The notes under the pieces were generated by a model. That model did not search any database and was not told the origin of the DNA. It worked only from the letters and a program-made list of their open reading frames with translations. Shown here piece after piece: positions 24,201 through 35,105 of a DNA stretch of 64,000 nt. Origin of the DNA: Isoetes taiwanensis (Eukaryota; Streptophyta; Lycopodiopsida; Isoetales; Isoetaceae); the NCBI GenBank assembly GCA_021234155.1, contig JAJEKV010000028.1, forward strand, positions 1,855,199 through 1,919,198, written 5' to 3'. Both the position numbers and the translations under genes were made by a program. The first letter of the stretch is position 1, and each line of letters begins with the position of its first letter.

Positions 24201-25365
24201 GAGTGCATGCATTGACAAAAAAATCTGGCGATCAAGGATCAAAAGAGTGTATGCATTCATCTACGAGTATTCAGGATGCATGTAGAGGCAAGCATGTGGT
24301 CATGCGCGATGATGGGATCATCTTTAATGTTCCTTATGCCATGATTTAATGCCTATAGATTGAGTAAGCATGCATGAGTCTTAGAGCAGAGATCATGGAT
24401 AAGTGCATGATAGGAACCACCTAGAGTCTATGGCTATTATGGAGGATAAGCCGCCACCTACGCCGAGGGTGACGAAAGGTGTAGGCATTAGACATGCATT
24501 CATCTTAGGCATGATAGAACACATCTCCACGGCCATTATGGGGGAAGCCCCCCCTACGCTGGGGAAATGTTGCATTCATGTAGGTTAAATTAAAGGGGGT
24601 GGACCCTTAGAAAACCACAATTTATTGATTAAACTAACGTGACGTGCTACTTGGTGGGCCAATAGAAGTAATGGCAACAAACGGATGGGAGCACATCACG
24701 ACATGAATAGGAGTTATAAGATTTTGTTTTAATTTGTGGCTTTTAAATATGTTATTATGTTATTATATATAAGACTTGTTAAGGCTATATAATTTTGTAT
24801 GGATGTGAATATATCCTTTACATTTATCGATATAATTAGACAAGAAAATTAATACGTCCTACGGCACATTGTTCCAGTTTTAGCATATTCTTACGGTGTA
24901 AGGCCCTATAGTGCTCTAGATAACCAACGATTCTACTGAGATTCTCTTAGATTCTCCTAGATTCTCTTAGAATTTTCTATTTTGATTGAGGTGCTTACCC
25001 ATGAGCATTTAAAACCTTCTAAAATAATCTATTTTGGATCTGTGCAATATTTTTAAAACATTTTCTATTTTTTTTAGACTAAAGCTTGCCTTGCCCTGAG
25101 CATCTAGAATATTTTTTTTTTCAAGATTTATATTGTACACCTTTATTATAAAACATTTTAGAACATTTTATTGTCGCTCTTTGCAAAATATTAAAAAAAA
25201 CTCTAAGATTTCATCAAGATTTTCTTAGATTCCCTTAGATATTATGAAGATTCCCTTAGATTCAATTAGATTTTAAGAGATTCCGTTAGACTTGTATATT
25301 TTCCTAGATTCTCTTACAATTTATGAGATTTCCTTATATTCCTTTTAATTCTCTTGGATTCCCTT
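24201..25365. other. Unassigned; short diverged duplication and AT-rich repeats
   Basis: At 24,425-24,580 a phrase of about 40 bp (gctattatggagga ... cctacgc) occurs twice about 108 bp apart. From 24,935 to 25,365 the sequence is dominated by variants of gattctcttagattc, a loose 10-15 bp repetition. No gene is apparent. The region may be the 3' untranslated part of the gypsy element or a separate insertion. Confidence 0.4.
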
Positions 25366-25415
25366 ACATTCTAGAAATTTCTAGAACATTTTAGAACTTT
25401 CTGAAACATTTTGAA
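25366..25415. promoter_or_regulatory. Phased heat-shock-element-like array
   Basis: Starting at 25,369 the sequence TTCtaGAAatTTCtaGAA is a perfect four-block alternation of TTC and GAA at 5-bp spacing, the textbook binding pattern of heat shock factor trimers. The alternation continues in phase with imperfect blocks (TTTtaGAActTTCtgAAA) to about 25,410. It sits in loosely repetitive DNA about 0.7 kb before a gypsy 3' LTR. Some plant LTR elements use such boxes in their promoter, but here no transcript start is evident, so function is inference. Confidence 0.4.
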
Positions 25416-25511
25416 AATTTCAAAACATCCTAGAATATTATAGTTTATTTTATCTTAATTACAATATTACCCTTAAGTATATTTGAAACATAAATTTTTC
25501 ATAGAATTAAT

Positions 25512-25590
25512 GCTTGGTCTAGTGGTTAGAGTGGGGGGTTTGGGGGGTTGAGGACCAGGGTTCGAATCCCCCCAATAACATAAAAATTTT
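25512..25590 (+). mobile_element. SINE-like tRNA-derived head
   Basis: An A-box phrase ggtctagtggttag at about 25,516, identical to that of plant tRNA-Glu as I remember it, is followed by a perfect B box gggttcgaatccc at 25,558-25,570. The distance is normal for a tRNA. The anticodon arm is replaced by G-rich sequence and no acceptor stem closes, so this is better read as the pol III head of a SINE. The body could extend to about 25,610 (taaaaatttttaaaag), but its end was not found. Confidence 0.55.
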
Positions 25591-25629
25591 TAAAAGCCTT
25601 TCCTTAAGGAACGAGCATTCAATATGAGC

Positions 25630-25915
25630 CTTAGGATCTTAGACTCGATCAACGATCAAGATCTCACCATATAAAAGCAATATGAGCCGTAGGATCTATT
25701 ACATATAATTCCCAAAGCCGCGTGGACCGTACGATGTGTCCCCAAGCCACGTGAGCCGTCGGATCTTGGACCGACGGTCAGGATCAGATCAATCTGGACC
25801 GTAGGACCATGGTACACATATTATATATGTAAACTCCCAGGCCATCTGGGCCGTAGGATACGTCCCAAACCCATGTGAGCCGTCGGATCTCGAACGGACG
25901 GTCGGATAAGCGCGA
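25630..25915. repeat. Recurrent gccgtnggatc motif cluster
   Basis: Variants of gagccgtaggatct or gagccgtcggatct occur near 25,625, 25,686, 25,745, 25,795, 25,850 and 25,880, with related gaccgacggtc and ggacggtcgg blocks near 25,776 and 25,893. The copies alternate between two sub-types about 50-70 bp apart. The cluster lies just before the polypurine tract of the gypsy LTR. It may be a minisatellite in that element's untranslated region. Confidence 0.55.
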
Positions 25916-26077
25916 AACATAAGAACATATATAGATAATAGATCAGAACATATATAGATCAGATATCATAAGTTATTTTCATAATAAATTCTAAGTGTTA
26001 ACTTAAGTACTGTTATTTTTGCATAATGTTGATGCAGGCTCGTTTCACCTTACGTAATGCTGAGGACAACATTATGC

Positions 26078-27713
26078 TAAGGGGGGAGAATGTGACGTTC
26101 CCCTAGAATATACGATATAAATACTAGGCCTACGTCACTATACAAATCTACACTAGCAGACTTGTATGCACCGAGTGTGGGGGCATGGCCAAGTTATTTA
26201 CATAACTTCGCCAACCTTAGGAGGTGACCCATTTCCACATGGCTTCACTCTATAGGTGACCCGCCACATGGACGCGCCCTATTTGGAGCCAAGTGGCCCT
26301 CATGTGAACCCTAACACATAAAAGGCCAAACCCTAAACCTAGACCACTTTTGGCTCCACCAACTTCTGATCCACCAATTCGTGCCCACAACTCCGATTTG
26401 AGGATGGTCTCCCCGACGGCCAGGGTCATGATGGCGATCGGAAGGACAAGCATAGCTGAGGAAGGTCATCTACTCAAACCACCTTCTAGAGATGGAGAAC
26501 CAGGGAGCCGGCGACAGCTCGACAGGAGCAGGTATTTCGAGTAGACTCCAGAGAGTTGCATATTGTGTCATAGTAGAGCCGTTCTACAACCTATAGTTCT
26601 GAGCATGAACGCTAATCAATGAACCCTAACTATAAGTTAGATGTATGTTATTAGGATCATTTGTTATTCTTGTTATTTATCATGTTATGTTGATATATGA
26701 TGATGGTTGATCTTATGTTTGCACCTTTTGTGTATTGGGAAGGGGGGTAGAGACCTAATAGCCATTATTTAGATGATGCTCCTAGTTTAGACCCATTAAT
26801 TTCCATTATTATGCGGCCTGTGCATAGAGCCCCACGGCTACGGAGGCTATGAAGTGGCCCGACACCACACAGCACGGGTCGGTGTTGGCAAAGTGGAGGG
26901 AGGACCTGGCGGCGAGCGACTCTTGGGGTCCCATGGCGGCTAAGGCTTATAGTCGGCCGCCGTGTGGTAGGGTATGGGCAGAACACTTCTGGGTCAATGG
27001 TGTCGCCATACGACTCTCAAGAGTTGCAAATGCCGACTTGGTTCTTGTTTTGGGGAGTCCGGTCAGTGCGGGGCGTGTGTCGCCCGATCCTCTAGCTGCC
27101 CATGGAGCCACTACACTTAGGGAGGGAGATGCAAGCCCTTCCTACCTCATCGGTCGAGGGAGATGCAACCAGGGAGTAGGCTCGTTGGGTGATACCATGG
27201 GATTACGTCTCGGCGGGGATTCTGATCCACGACGAGCTGATTTAGCCTATCTGCAAAGTAATGCGGGAGGCAGGATGGAGTGGTCAACCCTAGCCATTGT
27301 CTATTACCCGGCCAAGTCATTGCCATAACAAAGTGCATTTCTATCGGGAGGCCGGCGAGTCCGGTTGACTCTCCCTTTGAGTCTGAGCCCTGGGTAGGAG
27401 CCTTTATTTGATGTATTTGACGCATTTGTTGTATTGTTGTATTCGATGACATGGATGGATGGATTATCACTACCCTTCGAGATAGTTTATTGTTGTTATG
27501 TTATTGCTAGTGCTTATGTTTATATGTTTTGCTTCTGCTGATATAGGGACCCCTAGAGGACGGGACGGAATGACACCTCTGTGCCTCTACTCGATAATCT
27601 GGCCACTCTAGACACGAATTAGACAGAGGGTCCATACGACGGGTAGCTGTTGGATGGGGAAGGTCCTTCGTTGTATACCACGGGCTGCTGTATATAGCGC
27701 AAGGAGCGTCACA
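26078..27713 (+). mobile_element. Polypurine tract and 1.6-kb gypsy-type LTR
   Basis: A polypurine tract aaggggggagaa at 26,079-26,090 is followed at 26,091 by TGTGACG, a common start for plant gypsy LTRs. The exact complement CGTCACA ends at 27,713, which would give an LTR of 1,623 bp with a 7-bp terminal inverted repeat. Position after a polypurine tract makes it a 3' LTR in plus orientation. A matching 5' LTR is not in the window. A 159-codon frame at 26,849-27,328 lies inside and is probably incidental. Confidence 0.6.
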
Positions 27714-27739
27714 TCATCAGACTTGAAGAATGGAAGCCT

Positions 27740-28320
27740 TTCGTGACAATGGCTCCAGCCAAGAGACTGGTTAGTCCCTAGATAGTTGTGCTTCAGCTAA
27801 CACTTCTTTAATTAGACGGAATGGTTAATTACTCTCTGATGTGTTACTATGATGATGATGGATACTTTGATTGTGATTGTGTTCTCTCTTTTTGTTCCTC
27901 CTGTGTTGTATAGGTAAAAGGAGGGTAGATACTTAAAGGTCATCTATAAGTAGAGATGTTCCTAGATAGAACCCTTAAAACCCAGTAATTGCGGCCTGTG
28001 CACAAGAGCCCGCCTGGCTGTGGATGCTATATCGTGATCCAGCACCACACAATGCGTACAATGGTGAAACGGAGGTGGAATCTTGCCTAGTGTGGCTACA
28101 GGGCTCCTACAGTGTGCTAGGCTTATAGCCAGTCCTCAATTGTCTACCTTATGAAAGGAATATCACTTTAGAAGTGTAAGTTTCTAACAATGGCGATCGA
28201 GATATAGACTGTTCATTCTATATCTTACGTCTATTGCCACTTGAATCAAGATATGATTCACGGGGCGCTAGCAAGTTAATGCCGTTAAGGGACGCGGATC
28301 CATAAGGTATGACCATAAAA
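27740..28320 (+). repeat. Diverged second copy of part of the LTR
   Basis: The block gcggcctgtgcacaagagccc, then ctgtggatgctat and caccacacaa, at about 27,985-28,055 parallels gcggcctgtgcatagagcccc, cggaggctat and caccacacag at about 26,812-26,872. The parallel continues with ggcttatagcc(a/g). The two copies are about 1.17 kb apart. The second may be a remnant of a related LTR or an internal duplication, so the right boundary of the LTR above is not secure. Confidence 0.55.
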
Positions 28321-29284
28321 TTACATATAATTTGTGTTTCGTAAGGAGATTTAAGTTCCTAAGGTGTGCAACATGAATGTAAGATTATGCATAAGTAAGA
28401 TGAGAACATAGTCCCATACAAATGGGGATGAATTTGCATTCATGTCCATTCCGGCGAGATGCCAATAGTGTGGAATGCAGTATCCACACAAGGTTAGGAG
28501 AATTGAGGCCAAAATAAGTGAAGACGAGAATAGGCATCCTATAAGACCATTAGAATGAGAAGCGACAATTGCTAGTATTTGGCACAATCGTCTAAAAGCG
28601 GCAAGTAAGGTATGCTGGTGGAGCTTTGATAGAGCCATATTATTATCAGAAGTTGATCTCCAATGAATGATATATTAGGAAGCAAACAATGTACCCAGAC
28701 GACACGTGTGAGATAAGGGGAGCATGAAAGTTGTTGTGAACAACATTTCAAATATAGGAAATTTGAGAGGACACTTTGAATAGCCCAAAGTGTGGAATAT
28801 TAACAAGGTAGGTGGCCGGTGGACAACTCTTCAAGGAGAATGTGGTCTGGACTTGGTACTATGGTTTGTCTCTCAAGAAGTAGCTCCTTGTCCGTATATG
28901 CCTACTAGGAGGATTTAATCCAGACGTAAAGAAGAAAGGGTGTATAATTCCGTGTGATATACGGAAATAATGGAGAGAAGAGTTCCTATACTAGGCATTG
29001 AACACGTTCACCATGAACTTAGGGTGGCAACTCTCATTGTTGAATGTGTGACTAGAGCTTGGGGATCAAGTTGAACTAGGGTTTTTCTATGGGTATTATT
29101 CAGAGACTATAGAAAGTGTGGTGTTAAAACCACAACATGTATATGGTACAATATAACTCGAAGTTGAATTATGGTGGATAACATCGTCCATATGACTCTA
29201 GACTTAGGATTGGCTCACACATGTTACTATATTTATATAATAATAAGGTTGCGGTCGTGGATATCGAAAAGATTTAGTAGACAT
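28321..29284. other. Unassigned region
   Basis: No recognised domain. A 95-codon minus-strand frame at 28,351-28,638 is hydrophobic but not supported by anything else. The plus strand reads as a broken, possibly gag- or pol-derived sequence, which I could not assign. Confidence 0.35.
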
Positions 29285-31352
29285 TTTAGTAGTCATGGAC
29301 ATTTTCAACGGCATAATACACACAGGGTTTCCAGACAGGTGGACATACAACAGGGTCATACCTCTACACAAGGCAGGAAGCAGGCAAGATCCAGGAAACT
29401 ATAGGACAATAATGGTGAGTTCCATCTTCGCAAAATGGTTCGGAAAAGCACTGGACAACAAATTGAAGAAATGGGCAGAAGCGGGAAACCTGAGGGCACA
29501 AGGATAAGCAGGTTTCAGGCCGGAACACTCAACCACAGACCATTTAGTAACCCTCCGGATATTAATAGAGCTGAACAAAGCACAGGGAAGAAAGATAATT
29601 TGCTGTTTTGTAGATTTTAGGAAAGCATTCGACACAGTCCCGAGAGAGAAGCTATTACAAAGGTTGATAGACATGCAAGCACCAAGAAACATGGTAGGAT
29701 CAATTCCAAGACTATACCATAGGGTGTATGCAAAGATGGAGCAAGAAGGGCCGCCAATAGACTGTGATACAGGCGTCAAACAGGGGTGCCCTCTATCCCC
29801 GACTCTATTTGGGATATACATAGATGCACTACAGAGTTACATAGCCGAACAGCAAGGGGACGAATACGCCCCTACGTTAGGAGATACCAAGGTACCAATT
29901 ATGCTGTACGCTGACGATCTGAGCATGATGGCCACAAAAAATAAGGGGATGCACAGACTACTAAAAATACTGGAAAATTTCTGTGAAAAAATAGGGCTAA
30001 CAGTAAATCTAGCAAAGACCAAGATAGTCATCTTCGGCCATAAGAATAGGCATAGACCCTTCAGATATAGGGAGACAGAAATAGAGGAAGCAACGGAATA
30101 TAGGTATCTGGGGTATGATGCACACGGCATGGGGAAGTGGGCTAAGGGTGCAGACACGAGGTTCCAATCAGCCATAGGGAGCTATTTCAATATGAAAAAA
30201 TTCTGCAACAAAAGTAGAATAATTGACTGGGACATCAAATGCTACTTATTCAGTGCAGTAGTAGCCACGACACAATTATACGGGGCGGAAGCTTGGGGGC
30301 CAGGCTTAACAAACAAAAAATGGGAAAAACAGGAAGGAATCCTCAGACAATGGCACAAATAGGAATTTAAGGTACGGACAAATACGCCACTGACAATCAT
30401 GATACTCGAAACTGGGCAGAAACCAATGGAGGTGAGAGCATGGGAGAGGACCATCAGGTACCTAATTAAGGACAATGCAGGAGACCTTCAGGGGAAGTTG
30501 TCTAGTATTGCAATCATTGAGTCGGCAAAGTCACACATTCTCATAGGCAGTGGATGGTTTAAGGAAGTGGCAAGATGGACCAGAGAGATGGGATTGAATC
30601 TGAGTGACCTAATAAACGAAGGGTAGTGGAATGAGGAATGGGCAGACAGAGCTACAAGAACATGGATGCAAAAACACACAGGACCCAAGACAATCTGGCT
30701 CATGACAGTTTTCAATCTAGAACAGCAGGTATGACACCAGATGTACGGGGATAACATATTGGGAAAAGCCGGAAGAGACATACTGGCTAGATTCAGGATG
30801 GGGAGTTATGATCTAAGAATCGAAAAGGACAGGTGGAGGGGAATAGACAAGGAGAATCGAATATGCAGAATCTGCGACACTGGGAGAGTGGAGGATGAGA
30901 ACCACATGTTTAACGAGTGCCCGATATACGGGGACATCAGAGACAGGTACAGAAATATAAGATGGGGGCAACCAATACATATTTTGATGACAAGGACAGA
31001 ATCATTGAGAGATTTGGCAGACGCGATCCAGGGAATGATGATCAGACACCAAGAAGTACACAGGGAAAGAGGGTTTGTAATATGAACTGCACAAGAGGCG
31101 GCTCATAAACCCCACACAAATTGTTCAGTTAAAAGCTGGTTGATAACAACGCATTACCGCACGGCCACGAAGCCGATGTAAAGCGGGATGCTGGTAATAA
31201 TAGAAAAAAGTCAGCCTTCAGAAAAGGCTACATCAGAACAGCATGATGTGCTAGTAGCGCCCTTTCAGGGAGTTCGTCCATGCTACACAAGTCCAGGGGC
31301 CTGAGGGCACAAGGGACGTTAATTTCTATTCTATTCTATTCTATTCTATTAT
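29285..31352 (+). mobile_element. LINE with nearly open reverse transcriptase and (tattc)n tail
   Basis: One frame runs from about 29,295 to 31,085, broken only by stops at about 29,505, 30,361, 30,626 and 30,735. It begins inside the reverse transcriptase: FPDRWTYNRVIPLHKAG, a NYR block, AGFRPEHSTTDHLVTL, CCFVDFRKAFDTVPREKLL, VKQGCPLSPTLFGIYIDAL, the catalytic LYADDLSMM (about 29,905) and NLAKTKIVIF. The C-terminus carries a Cys-His knuckle, CRICDTGRVEDENHMFNECP, at about 30,865-30,925. A 3' untranslated region follows from 31,086 and ends in four to five copies of tattc near 31,329. Endonuclease and ORF1 are missing, so it is a 5'-truncated, fairly recent copy. Confidence 0.9.
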
Positions 31353-32390
31353 ATATCAAGGATGTCGACTGTGACATTCAGATGTATGCCATATTAGAAG
31401 ATAGTAGCATATTCGTGCTTCGGTAGGTACAATGTACTAAGGGGCATGCAAAGAGTTTAATCAGGGAAATAGCTAGAGTAAGTCTAGCATATACGGTGAT
31501 ATTACATTTAAAAACGTCCCAGGGATGGTTAGAACATAATTGAAATAACAGATAATGGGAGGTTAACTAATCAAGGGTTATAGATATTGATGAATTAAAT
31601 CACCGTTACAAGCTGAGAATATCTATTGGGTGTGAGAATAGATGGATGGTATCAAATATTCGTTCCTGTAATAGAAGAAGAGAAGGACAATGACTATGCC
31701 GATTATACCTTTAGGGATAACTGATAAGAGGGCAATACATAGGGGAGGTACGCCGTCGACGACGTTTTTCCAATTGCGGACGTGGATATCCCAAATGCGG
31801 GCGTGGAAAGTGCACAGAAGAACTTTTTGTCGTTCCAATTAGTGATGCGTACACAGCTAACGAATGATGTTTGGAGGATGTTGGGATGCTCCTCGGCATC
31901 CCTGAACGGCTGCACGTTGTAGATTAGGGCTCTCCGGCATTCAATAAAGGCTGCTGTGTAATCTAGGGAAGGCACTCCGGCATCCACAAATGGCTACACC
32001 TTAGTTTACAGGCTACAAATCTAGACTCTCCAGCATCCATGAATCACTGCACTGTAGCTTAGAGGCTGCAATTCTTTGCTATCCAAAGGTCAGTGATCTT
32101 TTCTAGCATTTTCTTTGGATACGAATGTGTGGATTTGACGAGATTTTGCTTTATGCTTGCTATTAATTTATACAACAAATCTAGGCTTTCTAGCATTCTT
32201 GATCTTTCTAGGCTGCAAATCTAGGCTGCAAATCTCTTGATCTTTCTTTCTTGCATTTTCTTTGGCTATGAACATGCTGATTTTCTGAGATTCCATATTA
32301 TGCTTTCTTTAAGTTTCAGTTATTGCTAAATTATTAGGAGTTAATTGGATGCTTAGTCTTTTGTTTCTCAATTTGATTTCTATTTGGCAG
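31353..32390. other. Spacer with imperfect repeats upstream of the transposase gene
   Basis: Between about 31,890 and 32,080 a phrase of roughly 55-60 bp recurs three to four times: a ctccggcatc/ctccagcatcc phrase, then a gctgca.. .tgtag.tta block. Echoes such as aggctgcaaatctaggctgcaaatct occur near 32,215. The rest shows no gene. A polypyrimidine-rich stretch ending tatttggcag at 32,390 looks like a splice acceptor for the following coding block. Confidence 0.45.
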
Positions 32391-35105
32391 ATCAGTTGGA
32401 TAACATGCCTATCACAAGATCAAGGCTAGATACTAATAGGACAAATAGGGCAATGCCAATGCCATCAGTTCCTAAAAGGAAGAGAGTGGATCTCCCTCAT
32501 TTTAGAAAAAAAAGTTTGCACAATATCAATCCAGCACCTCAACAACAACGGGCTTTAAGAAGGATGGTTAGAGGAGGCTGGTCAGTTGAAAATATGCTTG
32601 AAGCCCTTAGGATGTTAGATAGTAAAGAGATACTAACGATCAGGGAAGCTGGAAGACAGTTTAACATTCCTGAATCTTCTATCAGAAATTGGATGAGAGG
32701 AAAGTATAACAAGAAAGCTGGCCAGGAACCTAAGTGTTTAAGCAGTGAGCAAGAAATGGAGCTAAAGAAATGGGCACTAGATGGAGTAGCAGCAGGCATG
32801 GGAGTAACAAAAGAACAATTCAAGATGAAGGCAGCAAAAATAGGTGAAGGCAATGCGCATACATTATGGGCAAATGGCCAGCCATGAGACAAATGGTGGA
32901 ATTTATTCAAGAAAAGGAACCCTGATATTGCACTGAGATCTACAGAAACTTTAGATATGGCACGAGCACGAGCAATGAATCTTACAACACTTGGGTGCTT
33001 CTACACAACTTTACAAGGAGTTTATAGCCACTTTAACTTTGATCCTAGCCGTATCTGGAATGCGGATGAAACAGACATTCAAGCAGGGAAAGTTATTGGC
33101 TTAAGAATTATAGCCAAGAAAGGAAGTAGGGCTGTCCATGAGATGGTGATGAGAAATCGAGAGTGGGTGACTGTTTTAGCTTGTTGTAATGCTTCCGGCA
33201 GTGTTATGCCTAACTTTTACATTTTCAAAGGCAATAGGCTAAGAGCAAATCATGTTGTTAATTGTGAGGTTGGCGCTGGTATGTCCGTGCAGCCTGAGGC
33301 TTGGATGACTAGTGAATTGTTCATGTTTTGGTTGAAAGAACATTTTAAGACTAATGTACCTGGGGTGTTGATGAAAATAATCCACATCTTATAATCTTAG
33401 ATGGACATGGCAGTCATGTAGAAGATCATGTCATCCTTCTAGCCAGATCTCTAGGAATTCATCTTGTAATTCTACCTCCTCATACTTCTCACAAAATGCA
33501 ACCACTTGATGTGGCAGTTTTTGGACCATTTAAGCAATATTTCAGGAGAAATATGAATGATGGCACCTTGGAGCCAAATAAGGCACAATTAGCAGGTATG
33601 TTGATGTAATTTCCAAGTTCTTTCCTTTGTTAGGTTGACCTTATTATTCTTGTGCAGGTTTAATTTCGAAAGCATTGTCTACGGCCCTTACACCTGAGAA
33701 TATTAGAGCTGGCTTCAAAGCCACTGGGATTTGGCCATTAAATCCTGTTGTAATAGATGGTTTTATTACTGCTGCATCCTCAACAACAGGTTAGATTAGA
33801 GGTTAGGGTAGAGCTGGCTTTGAAGCCATTGGAATTTGGCCATTAAACCCTGCTGTTATAGATCGTCCTGCATTCTCAAGAACATGTGTTGTACTCCAAG
33901 ATCTTCAACTTGAGGATGAAGAAGATATCGATCCTCTTTTAGGGCCACATGATCATGAGCAGCACTTGGATGATGCATTCGTGCCAAGGTGAGTTTATTA
34001 ACTTTTGAAATTACTAATGACATTTAGCAATGTTTATTCGAAAAACTTTGTTTGATCATTTTCTCTTAATACAGAATTCAAGGACTAGAAATATTGATGA
34101 ATGTGGCTACTGCTGATCAAGCTGGTCCAAGCACTGCGTGAGAGCATGCTTTTCCATCCACCGCAGGTTCGTCCAAGCATGTTGCTTCATTTACACTTAG
34201 GTCTATGATCTAGAAGATAGAAGGAAATATCTAGTCCATTGGCTGCCAATTGACATGGGTGGCTTTGACTTTAGCTGTGCTTGTTTTCAGAATTGGCCCA
34301 GAATGATAAATAAACAAGTCAAAAGCCCCATGGTTTGTGCATGATCATTCGATGCGTTTTAACTTTCATTTTTGAATGCAAAGGTATAAACAAGTTTATT
34401 ATAAACATTGTTGCTATTTGGCACGTTCAAGCTGTAAAACAGGTCAAGAGTTGGGGAATACGTCAGATCAAATTGAACAGGGAGAATGTTGTACAACCGA
34501 GATGATCATATTAACTATAATAAGTAGAATTTTTTGGTCATAACTGATTATTAGATGTCTTGACAGTTTATAAATTTGAACTTATTATGTATTTGTTTGA
34601 ATTGCAGAAATAATGTTTGACGCATCTACGAGCAAGAACGGATTAGATGCATTTGTTGCACCATCTATATTAGTGACATCCATGCCTAAAACTCCATCTA
34701 ACACAGCCACATTACCTAAAAATCCTCAAGTGCATTACATTACAAGTGATGGGTGGATTAAGGCTGTGCAGGAAGAGAGGGCTAGAAAAGCTGAGGCTGA
34801 AAGCATTAAGAAACAAAAGGCAGAAGAAAAAAAGGCAGCTCAAGCAAGAAAGAGGAAAGAGAAGGAATTAATTGAGGTAGGTAGGAAACGAAGGAAAGAA
34901 GAGAAAGAGATGCAAAAGAAGGCAGAGGTTGAATGGGAGGCTGGCACCAGAAGATTGAGAAGCCTCTTATATGGTATGGGCCGACGTCACATTCCTTTAT
35001 GTCAGCCCAGAGAATTTGACATGGTTGCATATGAGATGAGAAAGAGGAGGTTTTTGCTACTGAAGAGCAAAAGGGAAACTAATGTCAATGGGCGAACAAA
35101 CTAGT
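32391..35105 (+). pseudogene. pogo/Tigger-type DDE transposase gene, probably inactive
   Basis: Coding starts at ATG 32,405, or at an exon start near 32,391. A psq-type helix-turn-helix lies around 32,530-32,700 (WSVENMLEALRML; SIRNWMRGKY), then a CENP-B-like segment (WWNLFKKRNPDIALRS). The DDE_1 nuclease core shows WNADETDI near 33,056, ILDGHGSHV near 33,393 and MQPLDVAVFGPF near 33,496; the last two aspartates have 35 residues between them (DD35D). A 62-bp intron fits 33,596-33,657. A segment RAGFKATGIWPLNP is repeated as RAGFEAIGIWPLNP 105 bp later. An in-frame TGA at 32,885-32,887 and a frameshift near 33,363 break the enzyme. A last open block, 34,613-35,104, encodes a highly charged coiled coil. 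Terminal inverted repeats were not found. Confidence 0.8.

Noticed and set aside
25512-25585. Functional tRNA gene
   Set aside because: A and B boxes are good, but there is no closed acceptor stem and no anticodon loop.
26849-27328. 159-codon plus-strand frame inside the gypsy LTR
   Set aside because: The related block at 27,950-28,320 does not preserve the frame, and LTRs rarely carry genes; no recognised domain.
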